From: CAZTKP01 sp964614215
GTDB lineage: Bacteria > UBP6 > UBA1177
Direction: 5' to 3'
Length of the DNA: 6,977 nt
Assembly: GCA_964614215.1 (NCBI GenBank)
Contig: CAZTKP010000140.1
Span: 1-6,977, forward strand
Made by a program: the position numbers and the translations under genes. Position 1 is the first letter of the stretch; every line of letters begins with the position of its first letter. Positions 1 through 6,016 of the stretch are shown piece by piece. The notes below the pieces were generated by a model, which was given only the letters and a program-made list of their open reading frames with translations, did no database searches and was not told where the DNA came from.

Positions 1-1
1 T

Positions 2-718
2 TTCAATGCACTTGACAAGGGAAAAGATCTGCTTGAGAAGTCTTATAAAATGCTTAAATCAAAAGGTTTTATTTATCGTGACTACGCACAACTCAAATCG
101 CAACCTGAATTGACTGTTCCGGAGTTTCAGAATGCTGACCTCAAAGAACTAAATTTTATTCTCAGCATTGATGAAAATGGAAAAGTTCAGAACATATCTG
201 ATTGCTCATTAAAAGATGAAAATATCTGTAAATATTATAAGGATCAGCTTAAAAATTTAGAGTTCATTCCTGCCTATGATTTTGAGAGGGAGATAAAATC
301 TCAGGGATTTCTTTATGCTTCTATAACTTTTCAAAAAGAAACAGCTCCTAATATTTCTCTATTACACGACAGTACAGTTAATAAAGATATAACCAAATTA
401 AAAGGCAACAACCTTCATGGCGCACTGGATAGAAAAGAAATTGATGCAAAAATTCGGGACAATATTGTTAAATTTAGAAAATGTTACGAAAAAGAGCTCG
501 ATAAAAACCCTAAAACGCATGGAAGAATTGTAATTAACTTTATTATCGGAGCTTCCGGAAGAGTTTTTAAAACAAACCTGAAAAGCTCAACTATGAACAA
601 CGAAAAAGTCGAACAATGCGTTGAAAAAGAAATTGGAAATTTGATGTTCCCTTCACCAAAAAACGGCGGAATCGTAATTGTGAACTACCCTTTTGTCTTT
701 AAGCATACGGAAGGATAG
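2..718 (+). CDS. AgmX/PglI C-terminal (TonB-C-like) domain protein, 5' partial
   Basis: The frame is open to the left edge, so the true start lies outside the window. An internal ATG at 50 is possible, but the 16 codons before it read as ordinary coding sequence. 238 residues are visible. The last ~100 match the AgmX/PglI C-terminal domain: an I-R-D-N-I helix, a Cys-Tyr-Glu-Lys motif, a strand ending in GASGRV, an S-S-T-x-N-N turn, V-E-Q-C, F-P-S-P, G-G-I-V-I-V and a final Y-P-F-V-F. The two Cys (in K-C-Y-E and E-Q-C-V) are in the positions usual for this domain. Upstream, roughly visible residues 48-108 repeat the same plan: a strand, DENGKV, then a helix, L-E-F-I-P-A and a closing strand ending ITF. 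This looks like a second, diverged TonB-C-like module. The family is known from Myxococcota envelope and motility proteins; the precise role here is unknown. The stop lies one base from the convergent gene's stop. Confidence 0.8.
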   Translation, partial: FNALDKGKDLLEKSYKMLKSKGFIYRDYAQLKSQPELTVPEFQNADLKELNFILSIDENGKVQNISDCSLKDENICKYYKDQLKNLEFIPAYDFEREIKSQGFLYASITFQKETAPNISLLHDSTVNKDITKLKGNNLHGALDRKEIDAKIRDNIVKFRKCYEKELDKNPKTHGRIVINFIIGASGRVFKTNLKSSTMNNEKVEQCVEKEIGNLMFPSPKNGGIVIVNYPFVFKHTEG

Positions 719-719
719 A

Positions 720-1013
720 TCAACCCTCTTTCCGGTAAATAACTATCCCGTCATTTTCAATACCATCAATCAAAGCCTGTTTTTTTAAATTCATAGCATC
801 AAAAAGGTCGATCTTAATAATTGTCTCTATCTGGTCAATCTCATCTTTAAGAAAGTGAAAAACATCTCTGTTTTCAGTATAGAAAGCAATATCAATATCG
901 GAGTTTTTTCTGTTGTCACCTCTTGCCCTGCTTCCGAAAAGAACCGCTTTTTCAATGTCGAATTTTCTGAAAACTTCAATTATTTTCTCAAGAAGATCTC
1001 TTTCAATATTCAT
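720..1013 (-). CDS. MNT-type minimal nucleotidyltransferase (antitoxin-like)
   Basis: This 97-residue protein has the minimal nucleotidyltransferase fold of the HI0073/MntA type. The catalytic signature is complete: GSRARGD (Gly27-Ser28), S-D-I-D (Asp39 and Asp41) and a third acidic residue in I-D-L-F (Asp69). In characterised HEPN/MNT systems this enzyme transfers AMP to the partner HEPN toxin and silences it. Its ATG immediately follows the TAA of the HEPN gene, with no intervening base. It therefore lies second in the operon and is probably translationally coupled, with a weak purine-rich site (GGGAAG) inside the end of the HEPN gene. The length is normal for the family and nothing looks degraded. 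Antitoxin activity is inferred from family and context; substrate binding with the neighbour as partner is the older description of the same pair. Confidence 0.9.
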   Translation of the reverse strand: MNIERDLLEKIIEVFRKFDIEKAVLFGSRARGDNRKNSDIDIAFYTENRDVFHFLKDEIDQIETIIKIDLFDAMNLKKQALIDGIENDGIVIYRKEG

Positions 1014-1406
1014 TTATCTTACTTCCCTTTCAACATATTCAAGAAGTTCACAGAGAAGTGAAATGTAGTCATTTTTTATCCTTCCGTAAAGCTCAAGAGC
1101 CATCTCTTCATCATAAGTGTGAGATGAAATATTTCTATCTGTAAGCATCTTAATAAAAATGTCGCCTTCTTCAATAATTCCGGCAGCATAGGCATCTTTC
1201 AAGATATCTCTGGGCGAAACAGGAACAGAAAACCCCTTGTACTCCATAAAAGCTTTAAGTGTTTTCCACGCAAGTTCAAAAGTGAATTCAAAACGCTGAA
1301 TAACTCCATCCATAATAACAGAATCAGTTACATCAACTTCAGCACTCTCTTTCAAACGATCCAGAGCACTTCTAAAATAATCGATCTTGTTCTCAAGCCT
1401 GCTCAT
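1014..1406 (-). CDS. HEPN protein, HI0074-type 'nucleotidyltransferase substrate-binding' (toxin-like)
   Basis: This 130-residue all-helical protein belongs to the HI0074 family, annotated as nucleotidyltransferase substrate-binding and now placed in the HEPN superfamily. Diagnostic parts are Q-R-F-E-F-T-F-E-L-A-W-K-T-L-K (residues 37-51), the S-P-R-D-I-L-K segment (64-70) and R-N-I-S-S-H-T-Y (91-98). The last is a full RX4HXY motif: Arg and His are the ribonuclease residues of HEPN toxins, and the Tyr is the residue AMPylated by the MNT partner in the studied MntA/HepT system. The ATG at 1406 has a good ribosome-binding site on the minus strand (GAGGTG, 1411-1416). It is the first gene of the pair, with the nucleotidyltransferase directly downstream. 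Intact catalytic residues suggest a functional toxin, but RNase activity is an inference. HI0074 itself was first described structurally, not as a toxin. Confidence 0.88.
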   Translation of the reverse strand: MSRLENKIDYFRSALDRLKESAEVDVTDSVIMDGVIQRFEFTFELAWKTLKAFMEYKGFSVPVSPRDILKDAYAAGIIEEGDIFIKMLTDRNISSHTYDEEMALELYGRIKNDYISLLCELLEYVEREVR

Positions 1407-1441
1407 ATTTCACCTCAAAACTTCATTTGTTCAGTAAAAAC

Positions 1442-1464
1442 TACAATAAATTGATATTATTGTA
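1442..1464. promoter_or_regulatory. perfect 8-bp inverted repeat, candidate operator of the HEPN/MNT operon
   Basis: TACAATAA (1442-1449) and its exact reverse complement TTATTGTA (1457-1464) flank a 7-base spacer, making a 23-bp dyad about 36 bases upstream of the HEPN start. The right arm contains the candidate minus-strand -10 box TACAAT, so a bound dimer would block the operon promoter. The symmetry is seen directly; operator function is inferred. In such AT-rich DNA a chance dyad cannot be excluded. Confidence 0.4.
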
Positions 1465-1472
1465 CATATTTT

Positions 1473-1493
1473 TCAGGTTTTTCATAAAACTGA
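1473..1493. repeat. second inverted repeat in the divergent intergenic region
   Basis: TCAG-G-TTTT and AAAACTGA pair over 8 bp with one bulged G and a TCAT loop. It lies 8 bases beyond the 1442-1464 dyad, about where a -35 region of the leftward operon would fall. It could be a second weaker regulator site or a chance hairpin. A TTTATTT run follows on the plus strand, but no plus-strand gene upstream needs a terminator here. Confidence 0.25.
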
Positions 1494-1583
1494 TTTATTT
1501 ACAAATGATAATTCCGTTTGTTTAAAAAACTTTTCTTATCTTCATAACGTTATAGAATTAATAAAGAAAACCTGGAGACAACA

Positions 1584-4500
1584 ATGAGAGTTTTTTTTCT
1601 GATTTTTGTACTTATCGCATTCTCATTAAATACCAGTTGTGATCGTATCGACACAAAGAACAATACTAAAGAAAATGACAGTGATGCCGCTGCAAATGAA
1701 GGCGATTCGGATAGTCAAACTGAAACTGACGAAGATATTGACCATACAGCGACTAACGATAATGAAACTAATGAAATTCCTGATGTTGACTGGAATTTTG
1801 AAGAACCTTCTCCGGACACAGAATATCTTAACATTTTTTTCAGATCGAAACCTCACGGAATTACAAACTGGGAAAAAGAATATCGCTATGTTGTAAGATG
1901 TGAACCGAAAAATAACGGTGACATTAAGATCTCTATCGCGGAAAGTGACACTTGCAAAGGCGAACTTGATAACACTGTCTATACTTTTACTCCGACAAAA
2001 GAAAAGTTTCCGGACGCTGTGTGCGATCTTTCGATAAAATGTTCAGATAACGACGACTCTGTAACTCAGACAACAAAACTTATAATTCCTAATCCATACG
2101 AATTTAGATCCGCTCCTGAAAAAGAGAAAATACCTGTTAAAAAGATTGTCTGGACAAGCGAAAAAGGATTGTTTTTTATATCTAACGAGGTTCTGTTTGC
2201 ATCAGATAACGACTTTTCTCAAATATCGGTAGTCGATACAAATATTGAACGCTATTTCTCTACAGAAGAGTTCCTTTACTACGTCTCAGGGAATAATATT
2301 TATTCAATTAATCCTGAAAACGAGCCTTCAGGCATCATATCAGATGAGGATATTTCTGAGAAATGTTCAATCTGTACAATAAGTCGCATCATAATGGTAG
2401 ACAGCGAGAAGAACATTCTTTTTGTTATTAAAAACGATAAGCTTTATGAAACATGGTTATACCAGGCACAGACAGGGAACCTTTCAGTTGTTGACGAAAC
2501 AGATACCTACAGTGGATACGGTACTTCAGATGCTCATATCTTCGAAAAGAATTATGATCTTTTTTCCTTCGACTATACTTCACGTACTTTCAGCGAGATC
2601 TGTCCTGATCTTATTCCGACTGTCGATCAAGTTTATGCATTTTTCGGCAATAAGATCTATTACAGAACTTTTGACTGCGGTGGAGGAACAACTCACGCTG
2701 TAGACATTACAACCTGCGAAACCGAAGAAATTGGAAGAGAAGATATTAAATACGATCCATATTGGGAATTTTTATTTATTGAGACAGGAGATTATTACGA
2801 AAGAGGTTTCAGTCGATATTCAAAAGATCCTGTGAAAAACATTTCAAATATTGATGATGAGAATAGTATGAACTTTTTTGTAGAAGACCTTGAATCGAAA
2901 GACGGCAAATATGCATTTATGTCTTTTTCAAATAGTAATAAAGGTTTAGACTACAACTGCTTTGCTGTCCTGAATTTTGAAACAGGAGAAATAACATTCG
3001 GCGATAGAACATGCAGTAACGGAACTGTTATGGTCTTTGCCGGATTTTCAGGAGATAAAGCAGTTTATAACAGCTATGGAAATAAACCGGGATCGACTCT
3101 GATCCTTCTTGATAAAGATGGGGAAACTAAAGAAATTGAAAGTATAGATACATGGTCTCCGGATTTTTCCACTTTTAGCGTAACATCTTCGATAAACCAA
3201 AAGGATCTTTTTTCATTAGGCAACCGCCTTTATTATGGACACATAATCGCAACAGATGGTGCGCCCGGGCATTTCCTATATCTAGGGAAACACTACGGAA
3301 ACCCGATATCTCTCATAGACAATGAGCTTCTTGTTGACTATATTGATTACTACGGCAACTACGGAAAAAACTATATTGCTTTTTATAACACTGAAAGCGG
3401 TGAAAGAAAAAGTGTTGCTTCAAATGATGTATGGCGGTCATATCCGGGAACCTTTTTTCCGGGAATTCACAACTATAAATATGACTTCGGAGGAATGGTA
3501 TTTTTCGGTGTCGGAGGTTACTATGGAGACTACTCTATATGGTCAACTACCGGACCTGACTGTTCTATTGATCATGAAATGCATCTTGTTCACAGCTTCA
3601 CAAATGAATACCAGGAAACATTTTACAGTTCCAAATATCTTGAAGATTATTTAAGCACATCAATTGAATATGGAGCATATTTTCAGGCATCTCATTTTAT
3701 CGGATCAAAATGCGGCAAAGCCATCCCCACAGGTCTTGAAGGCAGATCACTTGGATTCATAGGAAAAGACCACGTTGCATATACACAGATAAACGGAGGG
3801 GACATTACAAGCATTTTTGCACAATCACAAGGAATTACGACATGGACACATTTTCCTGAAAATTTTTATTCTTTTGTAAAGATAATCAACAATTATATCG
3901 TTGCTGTAGATACTGCTTCTAAAGGTGGTGCGGGCGGAAACATCATTATTTTCAAAGATATAGACAGCAAGTCAGAACCTGTAGTACTCGAATTATTCCC
4001 TCTTGATAAATTTAAAGAGATTAAAGGAATTGTATCCAGAGACAAATACGCTATATTTTCTGCCATTGATATTGCCTCAGATGAAAAAGTGATAAAACTT
4101 GTAACACTGAAAGATGAAATATCAATAAAAACTTTATTCAGCACAAATAGTGAAGACTTTCATAAACTAGCAATTACATACGATCATTTTATTTATTCTG
4201 AAGGAGATAAGCTTAAATCTGTAACCTTAAATAACAGCGATCCGGTATTTAAAACGCTTTTCACAGCTGAAGGCACTTACGAATATTCAGGGGACACATA
4301 CTCACAAAAAGCTGTGATAACTCTTTACAACAATGACCTGCCGACAGATGAAAGGAGAACTTTGATCGTAACAGACGGATTAAAAGCATCGAGTCTTAAT
4401 ACTGAGGGGATGCGTCCTTCACTTTTTAAAGGATGGATAGTTAAGAAAAATGCTATCATTGAAGAAAATGAGAATGAAGAACTTGAGGAGATAACTATGG

Positions 4501-4622
4501 AAGCCTCGATTTCATTAGAATTCTATATGAGTGAAACAAAAAACAACCTATATTATTTCAATTACGACAACCATATTCTCAATATCTACCATCCGCCCTC
4601 ACCTCAGTATCAGAAGGATTAG
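1584..4622 (+). CDS. large lipoprotein with Ig-like and propeller-like regions, function unknown
   Basis: This is a 1012-residue secreted lipoprotein. Residues 1-18 form a hydrophobic signal peptide ending L-N-T-S before Cys19, a lipobox with an unusual Asn at -3. An Asp/Glu/Asn/Ser/Thr-rich spacer (about 20-78) contains GDSD, NDNE and EIPD. Residues ~80-170 look like an Ig-type beta sandwich with several Cys. The rest is rich in short beta strands of alternating hydrophobic, Tyr and Gly residues (for example G-L-F-F-I-S-N-E-V-L-F-A, N-R-L-Y-Y-G, H-V-A-Y-T-Q), as in a beta-propeller. Around residues 635-670, M-V-F-F-G-V-G-G followed by S-I-W-S-T-T-G-P faintly recalls ELWxxDGT-type repeats. 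The ATG has GGAG 6 bases upstream. No catalytic motif was recognised. It is probably a surface-exposed binding or structural protein. The gene call is certain; the domain reading is tentative. Confidence 0.9.
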   Translation: MRVFFLIFVLIAFSLNTSCDRIDTKNNTKENDSDAAANEGDSDSQTETDEDIDHTATNDNETNEIPDVDWNFEEPSPDTEYLNIFFRSKPHGITNWEKEYRYVVRCEPKNNGDIKISIAESDTCKGELDNTVYTFTPTKEKFPDAVCDLSIKCSDNDDSVTQTTKLIIPNPYEFRSAPEKEKIPVKKIVWTSEKGLFFISNEVLFASDNDFSQISVVDTNIERYFSTEEFLYYVSGNNIYSINPENEPSGIISDEDISEKCSICTISRIIMVDSEKNILFVIKNDKLYETWLYQAQTGNLSVVDETDTYSGYGTSDAHIFEKNYDLFSFDYTSRTFSEICPDLIPTVDQVYAFFGNKIYYRTFDCGGGTTHAVDITTCETEEIGREDIKYDPYWEFLFIETGDYYERGFSRYSKDPVKNISNIDDENSMNFFVEDLESKDGKYAFMSFSNSNKGLDYNCFAVLNFETGEITFGDRTCSNGTVMVFAGFSGDKAVYNSYGNKPGSTLILLDKDGETKEIESIDTWSPDFSTFSVTSSINQKDLFSLGNRLYYGHIIATDGAPGHFLYLGKHYGNPISLIDNELLVDYIDYYGNYGKNYIAFYNTESGERKSVASNDVWRSYPGTFFPGIHNYKYDFGGMVFFGVGGYYGDYSIWSTTGPDCSIDHEMHLVHSFTNEYQETFYSSKYLEDYLSTSIEYGAYFQASHFIGSKCGKAIPTGLEGRSLGFIGKDHVAYTQINGGDITSIFAQSQGITTWTHFPENFYSFVKIINNYIVAVDTASKGGAGGNIIIFKDIDSKSEPVVLELFPLDKFKEIKGIVSRDKYAIFSAIDIASDEKVIKLVTLKDEISIKTLFSTNSEDFHKLAITYDHFIYSEGDKLKSVTLNNSDPVFKTLFTAEGTYEYSGDTYSQKAVITLYNNDLPTDERRTLIVTDGLKASSLNTEGMRPSLFKGWIVKKNAIIEENENEELEEITMEASISLEFYMSETKNNLYYFNYDNHILNIYHPPSPQYQKD

Positions 4623-4626
4623 ATGA

Positions 4627-4920
4627 TCACACAACTTCCCAATCTTCGACATCACCCTCAACTACTTTGAACATCGGATGAGTTCCAAACACCTTTAGAT
4701 CTTTAAATTTTTCGTACTTCTGCGGATCACGGACTTTCAGTTTTTTCAGGAGATGCTTCATTTCATATTCAATCTGACCCTTTGTCACGGTCATTTTGGA
4801 GTTACTGAACTTTCCAACCTTTGAGCCATCAAAGTTATATCCGCGCGCTTTTGATTCTTCAAGGACTGCATTAAGATACTGGTTAATTCTTTCAATTGGA
4901 GCTTTCTCAGCTCTAAAACG
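4627..4920 (-). CDS. pyrimidine-dimer DNA glycosylase/AP lyase (Pyr_excise family), 5' part lost in gap
   Basis: The visible 97 residues match the C-terminal two thirds of Pyr_excise (T4 endonuclease V-like) proteins. They contain a P-I-E-R-I-N-Q-Y-L helix (8-16), R-G-Y-N-F-D (26-31), T-K-G-Q-I-E-Y-E followed by H-L-L-K-K-L (46-61), R-D-P-Q-K-Y (64-69) and H-P-M-F-K-V-V-E-G with V-E-D-W-E near the end (81-95). This family removes UV-induced cyclobutane pyrimidine dimers by cutting the glycosidic bond and then the AP site. The catalytic N-terminus and active-site Glu fall inside the N block and cannot be checked. The stop codon is 4 bases from that of the convergent lipoprotein gene. The C-terminus is complete, so the truncation is an assembly matter and not a pseudogene signal. 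Family assignment rests on remembered motif order. Confidence 0.85.
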   Translation of the reverse strand, partial: RFRAEKAPIERINQYLNAVLEESKARGYNFDGSKVGKFSNSKMTVTKGQIEYEMKHLLKKLKVRDPQKYEKFKDLKVFGTHPMFKVVEGDVEDWEVV

Positions 4921-5020
4921 NNNNNNNNNNNNNNNNNNNNNNNNNNNNNNNNNNNNNNNNNNNNNNNNNNNNNNNNNNNNNNNNNNNNNNNNNNNNNNNN
5001 NNNNNNNNNNNNNNNNNNNN
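4921..5020. other. assembly gap (100 N)
   Basis: Exactly 100 undetermined bases, a conventional placeholder for a gap of unknown length. The glycosylase still lacks an estimated 45-50 N-terminal residues (~140-150 bp), which alone exceeds 100 bases. The true interval is therefore probably longer and should also hold promoters for the two divergent flanking genes. Any reading frame translated through the Ns is an artefact. Confidence 0.97.
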
Positions 5021-5022
5021 TT

Positions 5023-5028
5023 GGAGGT
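5023..5028 (+). promoter_or_regulatory. ribosome-binding site of the winged-helix gene
   Basis: GGAGGT lies just inside the right edge of the gap, with 3 bases before the ATG at 5032. The core is strong though the spacing is short. It fixes the start even though the sequence farther upstream is missing. Confidence 0.7.
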
Positions 5029-5031
5029 CAT

Positions 5032-5379
5032 ATGCTTTCTAAGCTTTTTGGAAGTTTTACAGCAGAGAAAGTTCTTATGTTCATGTTTGTTTATGAGGAA
5101 GGATACGCCAGACAGATCAATCGCCTTTTTAGTATTGCCTTTGATCCGGTGAACAAGCAGCTTGCAAAATTCGAGGATGCAGGAATCCTTGTCAGCAGGA
5201 TGAAAGGACGCACAAAGCTTTACACATGGAATCCGAGATATCCTTTCTTGAAAGAACTGCAATCTCTTCTTGAGAAAGCTTTTGAATATACACCTGAAGA
5301 AGAAAAAAGAATGTATTACATGGAAAGAACAAGACCAAGAAAAAATGATAAACCACTAAAAAGCAAAGATGATCGATAA
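5032..5379 (+). CDS. small winged-helix DNA-binding protein (partner of the following nucleotidyltransferase)
   Basis: This 115-residue basic protein opens M-L-S-K-L-F-G-S-F-T, the usual start of ArsR/MarR-like winged-helix regulators found beside nucleotidyltransferase genes. Helix 1 is about residues 2-20, helix 2 is A-R-Q-I-N-R-L-F and the recognition helix is D-P-V-N-K-Q-L-A-K-F. These are followed by E-D-A-G-I-L-V, the wing with K-G-R-T-K-L-Y, then W-N-P-R-Y-P-F and an L-K-E-L-Q-S-L-L helix. The C-terminal 25 residues are charged and probably disordered (R-T-R-P-R-K-N-D-K). Its stop overlaps the next gene by 11 bp, so the two are co-translated. By analogy with AbiEi, it may be the DNA-binding, autorepressing antitoxin of the pair. 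That role is inferred; it could simply be a regulator. Confidence 0.82.
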   Translation: MLSKLFGSFTAEKVLMFMFVYEEGYARQINRLFSIAFDPVNKQLAKFEDAGILVSRMKGRTKLYTWNPRYPFLKELQSLLEKAFEYTPEEEKRMYYMERTRPRKNDKPLKSKDDR

Positions 5380-5899
5380 TAAAACCTCCCTCAAAGATCT
5401 TGCATTTATTGTTTGCGGACAGCTTAAAAAACATGGAATCGAAGCTGTTTTAACTGGCGGAGCAGTTGTCTCTATTTATACAAAAAACGAATATCAATCC
5501 TATGATCTTGATTTTATTACACATTGTAGTGATAAAAGAGTTTCATTAGCTTTAAAAGAAATGGGCTTTTCAAAAGTTGGTCGTTATTATAAAAGTGAAT
5601 CGACAGAAATCTTTGTTGAATTTCCTCCTCCCCCTATAGCAGTTGGAAACAAACCTTTAACAGATTTCAACGAGATCAGGAATAATTTAGGATACTTGAA
5701 GCTTCTCACTCCTACTCAGTGCGTAATGGACAGACTTGCGGCTTTTTATCATTGGAATGACAGACAGTCACTAGTTCAGGCGGTTCTTGTTGCATCACAA
5801 AATAAAATCGATCTAAATGAAATTAAAGCTTGGTCAATAGAAGAGGATTCCATTAAAAAATTTAAAATGTTCAAAAAATCATTAAATGAAAACACATGA
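5369..5899 (+). CDS. nucleotidyltransferase-fold protein (AbiEii/DUF6036-like)
   Basis: This 176-residue protein carries a nucleotidyltransferase-like core: T-G-G-A-V-V-S-I-Y (Gly30-Gly31), then D-L-D-F-I (Asp46, Asp48), with a possible third carboxylate in F-V-E-F-P-P-P-P (Glu84). Next come A-V-G-N and a C-terminal helical part with L-T-P-T-Q-C-V-M-D-R-L-A-A-F-Y-H-W-N-D-R-Q (113-133), a segment resembling the conserved Lys/Arg-Asp region of AbiEii-type enzymes. The ATG overlaps the upstream winged-helix gene by 11 bp. There is no clear ribosome site, and an in-frame TAA at 5357-5359 rules out an earlier start, so translational coupling is likely. In AbiE systems such an enzyme is the toxin and inhibits growth by modifying tRNA or another substrate. 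Here the substrate and toxicity are unknown. A housekeeping or resistance-type nucleotidyltransferase cannot be excluded. Confidence 0.78.
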   Translation: MIDNKTSLKDLAFIVCGQLKKHGIEAVLTGGAVVSIYTKNEYQSYDLDFITHCSDKRVSLALKEMGFSKVGRYYKSESTEIFVEFPPPPIAVGNKPLTDFNEIRNNLGYLKLLTPTQCVMDRLAAFYHWNDRQSLVQAVLVASQNKIDLNEIKAWSIEEDSIKKFKMFKKSLNENT

Positions 5900-5947
5900 C
5901 CTAAATCTTAGTTCATTTGACCTATTTTTGCGATCATGCCCAAAAAA

Positions 5948-5975
5948 TTGATTATTAGATCAACTATGATATCAT
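5948..5975 (+). promoter_or_regulatory. candidate promoter of the repeat-rich lipoprotein gene
   Basis: TTGATT (5948-5953) and TATCAT (5970-5975) resemble sigma-70 -35 and -10 boxes with a 16-base spacer, placing transcription start near 5982, about 35 bases before the ATG at 6017. The -10 box overlaps a perfect palindrome ATGATATCAT (5966-5975). A short dyad, TTGAT/ATCAA (5948-5963), overlaps the -35, so repression is possible. Box matches are seen; activity is inferred. The rest of the 5900-6016 spacer shows no gene. Confidence 0.45.
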
Positions 5976-6016
5976 AACATCCTGATTTAGCTTTACAATT
6001 TGTCTGGAGGCAAAAA

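Larger units (their letters stand above)
1407..1583. other. divergent intergenic region, HEPN/MNT operon and large lipoprotein
   Basis: This AT-rich 177-bp spacer must hold promoters for both divergent units. Leftward, a TACAAT box on the minus strand (1459-1464) is a plausible -10, with only a weak -35. Rightward, TAGAAT (1553-1558) is a plausible -10 with no convincing -35 and lies next to a 10-bp palindrome, ATAACGTTAT (1544-1553). The lipoprotein's ribosome site GGAG (1574-1577) sits 6 bases before its ATG. Two inverted repeats are listed separately. No open reading frame of note is present. Confidence 0.5.

Noticed and set aside
855..1061. Plus-strand 68-codon frame opposite the HEPN/MNT junction
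   Set aside because: It has no family resemblance and lies antisense to two well-supported genes.
4921..5262. Continuation of the minus-strand glycosylase frame across the N block into 5021-5262
   Set aside because: The frame is open only because Ns are read as coding. The residues right of the gap do not resemble the family, and that DNA is the plus-strand winged-helix gene.
5884..5929. Possible terminator after the nucleotidyltransferase: AAATGAA/TTCATTT followed by a T run
   Set aside because: The stem is only 7 bp, AT-rich, with a 21-base loop, and the T run is 6 bases past it, so it does not meet a normal intrinsic terminator.
5925..5946. TTTTTG/CAAAAA dyad
   Set aside because: The stem is almost all A-T with a 10-base interior that does not pair cleanly and no T run after it on the plus strand.
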